A stretch of DNA of 64,000 nucleotides from an uncultured bacterium (GTDB lineage Bacteria; Bacillota; Bacilli; Lactobacillales; Lactobacillaceae): contig CAJMMO010000002.1 in assembly GCA_905214545.1 (NCBI GenBank), positions 1 through 64,000 of the forward strand, in the 5' to 3' direction. The position numbers and the translations under genes are program-made. The notes beneath the pieces are model-generated. The model saw only the letters and a list, made by a program, of their open reading frames with translations, searched no databases and had not been told where the DNA came from. The stretch's first letter is position 1. Every line of letters starts with the position of its first letter. Of the stretch, positions 7,069 through 15,848 are shown piece by piece.

Positions 7069-9804
7069 GTGAAAAAATTAATCCATAAATTCAAATCATT
7101 CCTGCAGGCCGGGCCCAGCATGACTGAGCTGAAACGCGAGGCCGGCAGGAAGCAGAAACAGTTTTACACCGGGACTGCCTACTTTACCATTAAGCGGATC
7201 TTCTACTACCTGATTTTAGTGCTCTTGTTCATCAGCTTTTTGGGCCTGGGCTTTGCCGGCGGCTACGCCTTGGGCATCGTCCGCAAGGAACCGATCCCCA
7301 GCGTGACCGAGCTGCGCCGCGAGCTGCACGACAACGCAACTTCCAGCAGCTACTACTACGCCGGCGGCCAGCGCATCGCCAAGGTCAAGGCTGAAAACAC
7401 TATCCAGCCGGCCAAGGACAGCGATTTGAGCCCGCTGGTCAAAAAGGCCGTGATCGCCACCGAAGACGAAAACTTCTACCAGCACAAGGGTGTCTTGCCT
7501 AAGTCCCTGCTGCGGGCAGTTTTGTCAGAAGTGACCGGCGTCGGCGTCCAGACCGGGGGCTCGACTTTAACCCAGCAGCTGGTCAAGATGCGTTTTTTGA
7601 CCAACCAGACTACCTGGCGGCGCAAGGTCATCGAAATGTGCTACGCCAGAAAGATCGAGCGCTACTTCTCTAAAGACGAGATCCTGCTGTCTTACCTGAA
7701 CGCGGCGCCTTACGGCAAAAACAATGCCGGCGAAAACATCACCGGGATTAAGACGGCAGCCCGCGGCATCTTCGGCAAAGACGTCAACGACTTGACTCTG
7801 CCGGAAGCCGCCTTTATCGCCGGCCTGCCGCAGAGTCCTTCGACTTACACGCCCTATAATCTGCACGGCCACGTCAAAAAGGACCTGTCTTGGGGCATCG
7901 CCCGCAAGAACGTCGTCTTGTTCCGCATGTACAGAAACGGCGACATCACTAAGAGCCAGTATGATAAGGCCCGCCACTATAACTTGCGCCAAGACCTTTT
8001 GCCGGCCAGAAAAGTCAAAAACAAAAAGCCGGCCAACAACTACCTCTACAACTTGGTCAACAACAAGACCGAGCGCCTGCTGGCCAACTACTTGATCAAG
8101 CAGGACGGCTTAAAGGTCAGCGACGTGAAAAAAGACGACCAGCGCTACCAGCGTTACCTGACTAACGCCGACCAGCTGCTCCACCAAAAAGGCTACAAGG
8201 TCGAAACGACCATCAACAAACGCCTCTACCGGATCATGCAGCAGTCCCTGGCCCAGACGCAATTGGGGCAAGACCACACCAGCCGCGACTTCGACACCAG
8301 CAAGAACCGGATGATGAACGTCACGGAGCATGTGGAAAACGGGTCCGTCATGATCGACAACAAGACGGGCAAGATCCTGGCCTTCACCGGCGGGACGGAC
8401 TTCAAAGACTCGCAGATCAACCACGCCTTTGACACCTACCGTTCGCCTGGTTCTTCGATCAAGCCTTACCTGATCTACGGCCCGGCCGTAGAAAAAGGGC
8501 TCATCGGCAGCCGCACCCGGCTGGCCGACTTCCCGACCCACTTTGGCAAGTACATCCCGACCGACTACAACCAGACGGTCGAAAACAGCTTCATCTCAAC
8601 CCAAGAGGCCCTGCAGATGTCTTACAACCTGCCGGCCGTCAACTTGTACAACTACCTGCGTCAAAACAAGGTGGCTGTCCGTCCTTACATGGACAAGCTG
8701 GGCTTAAAGCTGTCAAACAGCGAGTACGGCAAGCTGGGCTTGGCGCTGGGCGGGACCGACTACGGCTTCACCGTGGCCGAAAACGCCTCGGCCTTTTCAA
8801 CCTTTTATAACGAAGGCCGCCGGGCTGATCCTTACTACATCAGCAAGATCACGGCGCCGTCGGGCAAGGTCGTCTACCAGCACAAGCAGCACTCGACCAG
8901 GGTCTTCTCCAAAGGCACCGCCTACGTCATGCGGCACATGCTGCACAAGGTCGTGTCGCAAGGGACCGGTTCTGCTTTAAACGGGACTTTGCAAGTCAGC
9001 CGCAAGAACATCATCGGCAAGACCGGGACCAGCAACGACTACCGCGACATCTGGTTCAACGGGTCGACGCCTGGCGTGACGATCTCCAGCTGGATCGGCT
9101 ACGACAACTTCTACGGCCACAACTACAACCTGGACCAGAACTCATCCGACGCCAACTTAGGCCTCTGGTCGACGATGGTCAACGAGATGTACAAGGCCGA
9201 CCCAAGCGTCTTCCAGCTGCACAAGAAGATGCCGCGGCCAGCAAGCGTCCGGGCCAGCCGGGTCTTGGCTAAGACCGGGACCAAGCCGGGCACGATCAGC
9301 TTTGAAGGCGACACCATCAACTTGCAGGGCAGACGCGTCACCGACTACAGCCTGCGTGAGGCACCAGCGGCAACCGCCCGCTTTGCGATCGGCGCTAAGA
9401 CTGCCGACTACCGGCTCTACTACGACTACCTGCAAGGCAAGCAAAACCGCTACGGCCAGCCGCTGACTTACACCGGCAAGACGATTTCCAAGAAGCGCAA
9501 CCTGTCCAAGCTCTTTGTCTTGGCCAACGGCGACTCCAGCTTTGAAGAATACTACGGCCGCAGCGGCCGAGCGAACAGCTCGCAGTCAGCTGCCGGCAAC
9601 AATGAAAGAAACGTCGGCGCAAACGACCAGGCCGCAACTACGACTGGCGCGGCCGGCGCAGGCACTGGCAACAATACCCTGCCTGGCGCCGACGCTAACG
9701 CTGGCGCAACGGCCGGGGCCGATACCGCGGGCGGTAATACCGGCGCAAGCACCGGCGCTGATACGACCGGCGGGGCAGCCGGCGGTGAGGAGGCCGGTCA
9801 ATAA
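7069..9804 (+). CDS. Class A penicillin-binding protein (bifunctional transglycosylase/transpeptidase, PBP1A type)
   Basis: A 911-residue peptidoglycan polymerase and cross-linker. A cytoplasmic basic segment is followed by one membrane helix at about residues 45-68. The glycosyltransferase domain shows ATEDENFYQHKG near residue 129 and GGSTLTQQLVK near 163. The transpeptidase domain has the acyl-serine SPGSSIK near 461, SYN near 522 and KTGTSNDYRD near 650. Residues from about 838 to the end form a low-complexity Ala/Gly/Thr tail outside the cell. The GTG start follows AAAGGA by eight bases. Its stop codon shares one base with the start codon of the GNAT gene. Confidence 0.94.
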   Translation: MKKLIHKFKSFLQAGPSMTELKREAGRKQKQFYTGTAYFTIKRIFYYLILVLLFISFLGLGFAGGYALGIVRKEPIPSVTELRRELHDNATSSSYYYAGGQRIAKVKAENTIQPAKDSDLSPLVKKAVIATEDENFYQHKGVLPKSLLRAVLSEVTGVGVQTGGSTLTQQLVKMRFLTNQTTWRRKVIEMCYARKIERYFSKDEILLSYLNAAPYGKNNAGENITGIKTAARGIFGKDVNDLTLPEAAFIAGLPQSPSTYTPYNLHGHVKKDLSWGIARKNVVLFRMYRNGDITKSQYDKARHYNLRQDLLPARKVKNKKPANNYLYNLVNNKTERLLANYLIKQDGLKVSDVKKDDQRYQRYLTNADQLLHQKGYKVETTINKRLYRIMQQSLAQTQLGQDHTSRDFDTSKNRMMNVTEHVENGSVMIDNKTGKILAFTGGTDFKDSQINHAFDTYRSPGSSIKPYLIYGPAVEKGLIGSRTRLADFPTHFGKYIPTDYNQTVENSFISTQEALQMSYNLPAVNLYNYLRQNKVAVRPYMDKLGLKLSNSEYGKLGLALGGTDYGFTVAENASAFSTFYNEGRRADPYYISKITAPSGKVVYQHKQHSTRVFSKGTAYVMRHMLHKVVSQGTGSALNGTLQVSRKNIIGKTGTSNDYRDIWFNGSTPGVTISSWIGYDNFYGHNYNLDQNSSDANLGLWSTMVNEMYKADPSVFQLHKKMPRPASVRASRVLAKTGTKPGTISFEGDTINLQGRRVTDYSLREAPAATARFAIGAKTADYRLYYDYLQGKQNRYGQPLTYTGKTISKKRNLSKLFVLANGDSSFEEYYGRSGRANSSQSAAGNNERNVGANDQAATTTGAAGAGTGNNTLPGADANAGATAGADTAGGNTGASTGADTTGGAAGGEEAGQ

Positions 9805-10319
9805 TGCTGACCTATTTGCGTAAAGCAGAAGCTGATGACTTGCCTCAAGTTATGGCAATCATCAACCAGGCCAAGGACTTTTTAAAGGCCAGCGGCTCGA
9901 CCCAATGGCAGAGCGGCTACCCTGACGAGGCAGCTATTTCTGCTGACATCAAGGAAGGCAACGGCTGGGTGCTGGTCTGCGAACGCAAAGTCGCAGGCTA
10001 TGCGGCCATCCCGCTGGGCCCTGACCCCCACTACGCCGCAATTGACGGCGCCTGGCACAATGAAGCTGACCCTTACGCAGTCATCCACCGGATGGCGGTC
10101 AGCTCGGCAATGCGCGGCCAGCACTTATCCGACGCGCTGGTCAACCAGGCCATCGCCATCTTTGTCAGCCACGGCGTCAAGAACTTCCGCATCGACACCG
10201 GCTTTGGCAACAAGATCGTCCAGCAGCTGGCAAAAAGCCACGGCTTTGAAAAACGCGGGATCATCAAAGTCGACGACCCCATCGAACCGCGGCGCTTTGC
10301 ATACGAGCTCAATTTATAG
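9804..10319 (+). CDS. GNAT family N-acetyltransferase
   Basis: A 171-residue acetyl-CoA-dependent acetyltransferase of the GNAT fold; the substrate is unknown. The N-terminus TYLRKAEADDLPQVMAIINQ is the usual beta1-alpha1 unit, the central VHRMAV-like strand precedes the acetyl-CoA loop MRGQHLSDALV near residue 108, and FRIDTGFGNKIVQQLAKSHG is the typical C-terminal half with GFEKRG at its end. Start and PBP stop overlap as TAATG, so translation is coupled to the PBP, but a functional link is not implied. A terminator follows. Confidence 0.85.
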   Translation: MLTYLRKAEADDLPQVMAIINQAKDFLKASGSTQWQSGYPDEAAISADIKEGNGWVLVCERKVAGYAAIPLGPDPHYAAIDGAWHNEADPYAVIHRMAVSSAMRGQHLSDALVNQAIAIFVSHGVKNFRIDTGFGNKIVQQLAKSHGFEKRGIIKVDDPIEPRRFAYELNL

Positions 10320-10321
10320 AC

Positions 10322-10359
10322 AAAAAAAAGAGTCCTCTCAATTTGAGAGGGCTTTTTTA
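10322..10359. terminator. Bidirectional intrinsic terminator between the GNAT gene and ccpA
   Basis: Stem AGTCCTCTCAA / TTGAGAGGGCT (one G-T pair) flanked by an A-run and a T-run; it serves both convergent genes. Confidence 0.88.
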
Positions 10360-10360
10360 T

Positions 10361-11359
10361 TTAGCCTAAAGTCGTTTCATTGTTGTAGAACTTGTAAGGC
10401 AGGATGACGTTGCGGTGGGTCAATTCCTCGTCGCCCATCAGCTTCGTCAGCATACGCATGGCCACGGCACCGATGTCGTAAAGCGGGCTGCGGATCATCG
10501 ACAAAGTCGGCCGCACGATCTGGCTGACCGTAGTGGACCCATCCGAGATGATCTCGAAGTCGTTAGGAATATCTACGCCCTGCGCGACGGCTGCGTTGAT
10601 AATCCCGGCAGCAGCCATATCGCTAGTCACAATCACGCCGTTGACTTTTTCTTGCTGCAATTGCGCAAACAGGTTGTAGCCATCGCTATAGCTGCCGCAG
10701 TTGCGGTACATTCGCGGAATTCCGAGCTGGTGTTTTTTGACAAAGTTTTCAAAGATCGGCCGGTTCAACTGGGAGTTGACCGTGGCGTCAAAGTCGTCGA
10801 CGACCAGGGCCAAGTTCTTCTTGCCGTTCTTGTACAGCAGGTCCAGCATTTCCTTCATGGCCTTGCTGTAGTCGATGCGGACGCTTGGCAGCGAACCGTG
10901 GGTGTCAATCGTGCTGGCCAAAACAACCGGGGTGCGCGACCGGTTAAACAGCTCTTCGACCTCTTTTGACATGTAGTCGGACATGTAAATGATCCCGTCG
11001 ACCTGTTTATTTAAAAGGCTTTGGATCATATCTTTTTCCGCCATCAGTTCGTTTTCGACGGTCGATAAAATAATATTGTATCTGTAAATGGTGGCAATAT
11101 CGTTGATGCCCTGTGAAAGCTCGGCAAAAAACATGTTGGTTAAGTCCGGCAGGACCAAACCAACAGTCGTCGTCTTTTTAGATGCCAGGCCCTGGGCCAC
11201 AGAGTTGGGCTGGTAGTGCAAACGGTTAATCACGTCAAGCACACGCTGTCTGGTAGCTTGGCGAACATTGTTGTTGCCATTTACCACACGCGAAACAGTC
11301 GCCATTGACACTTTAGCTTCACGGGCGACATCATAGATCGTAACTTCTTGTTTATGCAT
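10361..11359 (-). CDS. ccpA: Catabolite control protein A, LacI family (PepR1-like)
   Basis: A 332-residue transcription factor that, with HPr-Ser46-P, binds cre sites to repress or activate carbon-catabolite genes. The LacI helix-turn-helix VTIYDVAREAKVSMATVSRV lies at residues 6-25, and the hinge helix YQPNSVAQGLASKK at about 50-63. The sugar-binding-like core follows to the end. In L. delbrueckii the equivalent protein was named PepR1 and is encoded divergently to pepQ, exactly as here (established knowledge). A good Shine-Dalgarno AAGGAG precedes the ATG. The promoter and an overlapping cre site lie upstream, so autoregulation is likely. Confidence 0.94.
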   Translation of the reverse strand: MHKQEVTIYDVAREAKVSMATVSRVVNGNNNVRQATRQRVLDVINRLHYQPNSVAQGLASKKTTTVGLVLPDLTNMFFAELSQGINDIATIYRYNIILSTVENELMAEKDMIQSLLNKQVDGIIYMSDYMSKEVEELFNRSRTPVVLASTIDTHGSLPSVRIDYSKAMKEMLDLLYKNGKKNLALVVDDFDATVNSQLNRPIFENFVKKHQLGIPRMYRNCGSYSDGYNLFAQLQQEKVNGVIVTSDMAAAGIINAAVAQGVDIPNDFEIISDGSTTVSQIVRPTLSMIRSPLYDIGAVAMRMLTKLMGDEELTHRNVILPYKFYNNETTLG

Positions 11360-11394
11360 TTTATTACTCCTTACATTGAAGAAGACTGTGACTC

Positions 11395-11424
11395 ATCATA
11401 CCACAGTTTTCATAGCATCTGCAA
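11395..11424 (-). promoter_or_regulatory. ccpA promoter
   Basis: Reading on the minus strand: -35 TTGCAG at 11419-11424, 18-base spacer, and -10 TATGAT at 11395-11400 with the extended TGG before it. Confidence 0.7.
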
Positions 11425-11433
11425 GCGTTTACA
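11420..11433. promoter_or_regulatory. cre site (CcpA operator) in the ccpA-pepQ intergenic region
   Basis: TGCAAGCGTTTACA matches the cre consensus TGWAANCGNTWNCW in all but one position. It overlaps the -35 box of ccpA and lies about 27 bases upstream of the pepQ -10 box, a position that could repress ccpA and activate pepQ. Confidence 0.8.
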
Positions 11434-11459
11434 TTACAAATCGTATACTTTTGCCAATA

Positions 11460-11468
11460 TGGTATACT
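11460..11468 (+). promoter_or_regulatory. Extended -10 promoter of pepQ
   Basis: TGG-TATACT, 31 bases before the pepQ start codon; no strong -35 is present, consistent with help from an activator bound at the upstream cre. Confidence 0.5.
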
Positions 11469-11498
11469 TCTATAAAAAACATTAAGGAGAAACCGACT

Positions 11499-12602
11499 AT
11501 GAATCTCGACAAACTGCAATCATACTTAGGCAGTCATAATCTCGACGTGGCCTACATTTCCAACCCGATGACCATCGCCTACTTCACCGGCTATGAGATG
11601 GAACCCCACGAGCGGATCTTTGCCCTGCTGGCCTTTAAAGACGCAGCGCCGTTTATCTTCGCTCCGGCCTTGAACGTCGAAGAAGCCAAGGCCTCAGCCT
11701 GGAGCGGCGACGTCTACGGCTACTTAGACCACGAAGACCCGTGGGCTTTGATCGCCGACCGCGTAATGAGCCGCATCGGCCAAGCGCAAAACATCGCCAT
11801 TGAAAAAGACCACCTGACGGTCGACCGCCTGCAAAAGCTGAAGAGCGCCTTTCCAAACGCCAACTTCGGCGCCGACCTGTCTGCTTTTGTAGCCCAGCTG
11901 CGCTTAATCAAGACTCCGGAAGAAGTTAAGCACTTGAAGGCTGCCGGCGCCGAGGCCGACTTCGCCTTCCAAGTCGGCTTTGCCGCTTTGAAGACCGGCG
12001 TCACTGAACGTGCCGTTGCCAGCCAGATCGACTACCAGCTGCAGATCCAGCACGGCATCATGCACACCAGTTTTGAGTCGATCGTCCAGGCCGGCGAAAA
12101 CGCCTCTAATCCGCACCTGGGCCCGACGATGACCAAGATCAAGCCAAACGAGCTGGTCTTGTTCGACCTGGGCTTCATGGCCGAAGGCTACGCCTCCGAC
12201 TCCAGCCGCACGGTTGCCTTCGGCGAACCGTCCGCTAAGATGCGCGAAATCTACGAAGTCGACCGCGAGGCCCAGCAAGCAGCCTTAGACGCTGCCCGCC
12301 CAGGCATCACCGCCGAAGAGTTAGACGAAGTTGCCCGCAAGATCATCGCCAAGGCCGGCTACGGCAAGTACTTCATCCACCGTTTAGGCCACGGCATCGG
12401 CAAGGTGGTCCACGAAGAACCGGCCATCATGCAAGGCAACAAGCTGGTCTTGCAGCCGGGCATGTGCTTCTCCGTTGAGCCGGGCATCTACATCCCGGGC
12501 GTGGGCGGCGTGAGAATCGAAGACTGCGGCGTTGTCACCGACAACGGCTTTGACACCTTCACCCATACCGACAAGAGCTTGAAGATCATTCCGGCCGACT
12601 AA
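11499..12602 (+). CDS. pepQ: Xaa-Pro dipeptidase (prolidase) PepQ
   Basis: A 367-residue cytoplasmic M24 metallopeptidase that cleaves X-Pro dipeptides in the casein-peptide utilisation pathway. The N-terminal creatinase-like domain spans about residues 1-130. The dinuclear metal site is formed by FDLGF near 219 and the Asp of YASDSSRTV near 230, the His of RLGHGIGKVVHEEP near 294, the Glu of FSVEPGIYI near 327 and the Glu of GGVRIEDCG near 341. ATG 11499 with AAGGAGA eight bases upstream is the true start; the frame is open upstream but has no ribosome binding site. A terminator follows. Confidence 0.94.
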   Translation: MNLDKLQSYLGSHNLDVAYISNPMTIAYFTGYEMEPHERIFALLAFKDAAPFIFAPALNVEEAKASAWSGDVYGYLDHEDPWALIADRVMSRIGQAQNIAIEKDHLTVDRLQKLKSAFPNANFGADLSAFVAQLRLIKTPEEVKHLKAAGAEADFAFQVGFAALKTGVTERAVASQIDYQLQIQHGIMHTSFESIVQAGENASNPHLGPTMTKIKPNELVLFDLGFMAEGYASDSSRTVAFGEPSAKMREIYEVDREAQQAALDAARPGITAEELDEVARKIIAKAGYGKYFIHRLGHGIGKVVHEEPAIMQGNKLVLQPGMCFSVEPGIYIPGVGGVRIEDCGVVTDNGFDTFTHTDKSLKIIPAD

Positions 12603-12605
12603 AGC

Positions 12606-12640
12606 AAAAAAAGCCCTGAGCAAATGCTCAGGGCTTTTTT
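12606..12640. terminator. Bidirectional intrinsic terminator between pepQ and the ytxH-like gene
   Basis: Twelve-base-pair stem AAGCCCTGAGCA / TGCTCAGGGCTT with flanking A and T runs. Confidence 0.9.
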
Positions 12641-12649
12641 ATTTTGCGT

Positions 12650-13003
12650 TTAATACTTTTCTTGGTTGTCCAAGTCGGAGATTGCGTCGTCGTCATCTTC
12701 TTTGTCTGGCTTGGCAGGCTTGTCGTCTTCTTGCGGCTCTTCGTCGCGTTCGTCGATCACGATGTCGTCAAAATCCTTGATTTCGGAGTTGTCTTCGACC
12801 GTCTTAGGAAAAGAAGTGAGCTGGTTTTTCAAAAGCTCAGTACCGTTGTCGTACTTTTTCTTCAAGTCCTTCAGAGTATCGTTACCGTCGATGGTCTCCG
12901 CAATCTTTTTTTGCATATCATCTGATGCAAGCAGAGAAGTCGCAAGCAAGGTGACTCCGGCGCCAAACAGCGTCCCTAAAATAAAACTACCTGTCTTTTT
13001 CAT
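12650..13003 (-). CDS. YtxH-like envelope protein
   Basis: A 117-residue small protein. A single N-terminal hydrophobic segment with small residues (SFILGTLFGAGVTLLATSLL, about residues 5-24) is the YtxH-type glycine-zipper-like membrane anchor. The middle is a charged helix, and the last 40 residues are very acidic (runs of Asp and Glu). YtxH proteins are general-stress-associated in Bacillus but have no known biochemical role. ATG 13003 is chosen for its AAAGGAGT ribosome binding site. It lies 19 bases after the DUF948 gene and forms an operon with it. Confidence 0.72.
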   Translation of the reverse strand: MKKTGSFILGTLFGAGVTLLATSLLASDDMQKKIAETIDGNDTLKDLKKKYDNGTELLKNQLTSFPKTVEDNSEIKDFDDIVIDERDEEPQEDDKPAKPDKEDDDDAISDLDNQEKY

Positions 13004-13022
13004 AATTGTAAGACTCCTTTGC

Positions 13023-13442
13023 TTAATCCCGGCCCTTGCGCCGCAGGCGGCGTGAAAAGGCACTTACAAGCAGGGTTGACAAGAAACTTGGTCTTGGCGC
13101 CTTGGCAACTTTAGAGGCCATCTTGCGGGCGGAAGCGTTGATGTCGGACACGCTCTTGCCTAAGTCGGCGGCTGCGTCGACAACCGGGTCCAAATCCTTG
13201 GCCTTGGCGTTGACATCTGCCATCAGCTCGTTAGTCTGCTCTAAAATCTGCTGGCTGCTCTTGAGCAGCTCATCGACGCTTTCGTTGACCTTAGTCATGG
13301 TCTCCTGCGTCTGCTTTGTGGTTTCCTCCAGGTTCTTCAGATTTCTGCCTAAGCGAACCAAAACCGGCAAAGCAAATAAAACTAAAACGACTAAGGCTCC
13401 GGCGGCGATCAGGCCTGCCAAAGCACCATAAGACAAATTCAT
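13023..13442 (-). CDS. DUF948 domain membrane protein
   Basis: A 139-residue protein with an N-terminal membrane helix (about residues 6-30) followed by a long amphipathic helix rich in Leu, Glu, Lys, Thr and Gln, predicted coiled coil (about 35-115), and a basic end. This is the layout of the DUF948 family, often paired with YtxH-like proteins; function unknown. ATG 13442 is chosen because GGGAGGG lies six bases upstream. First gene of a two-gene unit. Confidence 0.75.
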   Translation of the reverse strand: MNLSYGALAGLIAAGALVVLVLFALPVLVRLGRNLKNLEETTKQTQETMTKVNESVDELLKSSQQILEQTNELMADVNAKAKDLDPVVDAAADLGKSVSDINASARKMASKVAKAPRPSFLSTLLVSAFSRRLRRKGRD

Positions 13443-13507
13443 CTGTAACCCTCCCATGTTCACAAGCATAGCATGAATGGCAGTCCTTAGCAATCACGAG
13501 CCGCTTT

Positions 13508-13516
13508 TGCTATACT
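13508..13516 (+). promoter_or_regulatory. Extended -10 promoter of the mechanosensitive channel gene
   Basis: TGC-TATACT, 31 bases before the ATG at 13548; no clear -35. Confidence 0.45.
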
Positions 13517-13547
13517 TAAAAATAGTTTTAATAAAGGACATTATACA

Positions 13548-14360
13548 ATGAAAACAGCGCAGGCTACTTCTAACATTAACTGGTCGCATTTTTTAAACAA
13601 CGCCGGCGACACCCTCATCCGGCTGGCCATTTTGGCGGTCATTTTCTGGTTCTGCTGGCACTTTGGCTTAAAGGCCATCAACCGCTACTTTGTGAAAAAA
13701 AACAAAGCGAAAGCTTCCCAGCGCGAGCTGACGATTGCCAAACTGGCGGAAAACTGCTTCCGCTACCTGCTGAGCTTTCTCTTCTTCTGCCTAATGCTTT
13801 CGGTCTTAGGCGTGTCCGTCGGCGGCCTGCTGGCCTCTGCCGGGATCGTCTCTTTAGCCCTGGGCCTGGGCGCCAAGGACTTTGTGTCAGACCTCATCGG
13901 CGGCTTTTTCATCTTGAGTGAAAACCAGTTCAACGTCGGCGACTTGGTCATGATCGGCACCGAGACCGGCACGGTCGTCGAACTCGGCATGCGGACGACC
14001 AAGCTGCGCGACGCCAGCGGCAGCATCAGCTTCATCCCCAACCGCAACATCGCGATCGTCAAAAACATCACCAAAGGCGGCGTAGGGGTCGACATCGACC
14101 TGCAGCTGGCCGGCAGCAATGATTTTGCTTTAGTCAAAAAAACGCTGCGCCAGGTCAACGCAGACCTGGGCAGCGCGGAGCTGAAAACTGCTCCCGTCAT
14201 TGCCGGAATTATTAAGCAGGCCGGACATAATGTCCTCTACCGGGTCCACTTCCAGACTAAGCCCGGCGCCCAGCAGGCGGTCCGCGACAAGTTCACGGCC
14301 GCCTACCTGCAAGCCCTGCAGGAAAATGGCATTGCGTTGAGCGATGCCAACATCATTTAA
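13548..14360 (+). CDS. Small-conductance mechanosensitive channel, MscS family
   Basis: A 270-residue membrane channel that releases solutes on hypo-osmotic shock. Membrane helices lie at about residues 25-45, 68-88 and 92-115; the last is the pore helix, with the Gly/Ala pattern GVSVGGLLASAGIVSLALGLGAKD. The beta domain follows with the MscS signature FILSENQFNVGDLV near residue 125 and the mixed alpha/beta C-terminal domain. The ribosome binding site is AAAGGA. Its 3' end overlaps the convergent rdgB gene by eight bases and no terminator separates them. Confidence 0.92.
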   Translation: MKTAQATSNINWSHFLNNAGDTLIRLAILAVIFWFCWHFGLKAINRYFVKKNKAKASQRELTIAKLAENCFRYLLSFLFFCLMLSVLGVSVGGLLASAGIVSLALGLGAKDFVSDLIGGFFILSENQFNVGDLVMIGTETGTVVELGMRTTKLRDASGSISFIPNRNIAIVKNITKGGVGVDIDLQLAGSNDFALVKKTLRQVNADLGSAELKTAPVIAGIIKQAGHNVLYRVHFQTKPGAQQAVRDKFTAAYLQALQENGIALSDANII

Positions 14361-14967
14361 ACTGCTGCCACCAAGCAGGCAGTTCTTTTAACAATTTTTG
14401 CAACGCGCGTCCGCGGTGGGACAGCGCGTTTTTTTGTGCTGTGGTCAGCTGGGCAAAGGTCTTGCCGAGCTCCGGCAGATAAAACAGCGGGTCGTAGCCG
14501 AAGGTCTGCGGGCCCGTCAGCTTTTCTGCGATGAGGCCGGGACATGCACCTTCGACGACCAAGTCGTCTGCAAAGCGGTTTGGCCAAGACACCACCATCA
14601 CGGTGTGGAAGCTGGCCGTTCTTTTAGCCAAGGGCACGCCGGCCAGTTCTGCCAAAAGCTTGGCGTTGTTGGCGGCATCATCGTGGTCTTTGGCGTAGCG
14701 GGCAGAGTGCACGCCGGGCGCACCGTGCAGGTAGTCAACAGTCAGGCCGGAATCATCTGCTAAAGTCGGCAGGCCGGAAAAAGCAGCCAGCGCGTGGGCC
14801 TTCAGGGTCGCATTTTCCTGAAAAGTGGTCCCGGTTTCTTCGACCTCTGGTGCATCCGGAATCTCGGCCGTCGTCAGCAAGTTGATATCCAAGCCCGCCT
14901 GGGCAAACTCAGCCCGGACTTCGCGGGCCTTATTTTGGTTCGTCGTCGCAAACAGCAAATCAGGCAT
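14353..14967 (-). CDS. rdgB: XTP/dITP diphosphatase (non-canonical purine NTP pyrophosphatase, RdgB/HAM1)
   Basis: A 204-residue house-cleaning enzyme that hydrolyses dITP, dXTP and XTP to monophosphates and keeps them out of nucleic acids. The N-terminus ATTNQNKAREVRAEF (residues 6-20) is the family signature with the substrate-binding TxNxxK motif; LADDSGLTVDYLHGAPGVHSA near residue 68 carries the metal-binding Asp; FGYDPLFYLPELGKTFAQL lies near 155 and SHRGRAL near 183. It overlaps the end of murI by eight bases, a pairing common in lactobacilli. Confidence 0.93.
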   Translation of the reverse strand: MPDLLFATTNQNKAREVRAEFAQAGLDINLLTTAEIPDAPEVEETGTTFQENATLKAHALAAFSGLPTLADDSGLTVDYLHGAPGVHSARYAKDHDDAANNAKLLAELAGVPLAKRTASFHTVMVVSWPNRFADDLVVEGACPGLIAEKLTGPQTFGYDPLFYLPELGKTFAQLTTAQKNALSHRGRALQKLLKELPAWWQQFK

Positions 14968-15754
14968 CGCGGTGCACCGCCTTTAAGTTAGGTTCGGCCA
15001 GCCACTTGCTGGCCACTTCGGCAAAACGAATTGGATCGCCGGTCGTCACATACTTGTGGACAGCATCCCCGCGCCAGTCGGCCAGCAGGCCGTCGCGGCG
15101 CAAGACGTTGTAGGTATATAACGCCACCTGGTCGGCCGGGTCGACGATGTTGGTCCCCTGCGGCACGCAGGCCGCGATGCTGTCTTGGATCAGCGGGTAG
15201 TGAGTGCAGCCTAAGACCAGGGTATCGAAGTCTTGGCCCTGCAGCGGCTGCAGGCTTTCTTTGACCACGCGGTCGATTTCGGCTTGGCCCGGCTCTTTTT
15301 CAACCAGCGGCGCAAGTTTTGGAGTGGCCAATTCTGTGACCTGAATTTCCGGGTCGCGGGCCTGGATGTCGTCGCGGTAGCTGTGGGCAATTTTGGTGGC
15401 CTGCGTCGAAATCGTGGCCACTTTTTTATTGCGGGTGGTCTTTGACGCCAGCAAGGCGCCTGATTGAATCACCCCGATGATTTGCCGATCGGTCTCTTTT
15501 TGCAGGGTCGGCATCGCCATCGCCGTGGCCGTGTTGCAGGCAAAGATGATGACCTTGACGTCCTGGCTGAGCAGGTAGTCCATGCTCTTTCTGGTCAGGG
15601 CGATAATTTCTTCTTTGCTGCGGTCGCCGTAAGGCATGTTGGCCTGGTCGCCGATGAAGACGGTCGACTCCCACGGCATCGCCTGAATCACCTTTTTAAC
15701 GACGGTCAGGCCGCCTAAACCAGAATCTAATAAGCCAATTGGACGTGAATCCAT
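14960..15754 (-). CDS. murI: Glutamate racemase
   Basis: A 264-residue cofactor-independent racemase that makes D-glutamate for peptidoglycan. The substrate loop GLLDSGLGGLTVVKK starts at residue 7. The two catalytic cysteines are in IFACNTATA near residue 72 and LGCTHYPLI near residue 184. PYGDRSKEEI near 41 is also conserved. It overlaps rdgB at its 3' end, so the two are one transcript. Confidence 0.95.
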   Translation of the reverse strand: MDSRPIGLLDSGLGGLTVVKKVIQAMPWESTVFIGDQANMPYGDRSKEEIIALTRKSMDYLLSQDVKVIIFACNTATAMAMPTLQKETDRQIIGVIQSGALLASKTTRNKKVATISTQATKIAHSYRDDIQARDPEIQVTELATPKLAPLVEKEPGQAEIDRVVKESLQPLQGQDFDTLVLGCTHYPLIQDSIAACVPQGTNIVDPADQVALYTYNVLRRDGLLADWRGDAVHKYVTTGDPIRFAEVASKWLAEPNLKAVHRDA

Positions 15755-15848
15755 ATCTTTGCAACTCTTTTCGTTTCTAAATTAATTTTCCACTGCTTTT
15801 CATTTTAAGGTAAAATATTGACGATGACAAAAGGAATGGAAGGAAAAA

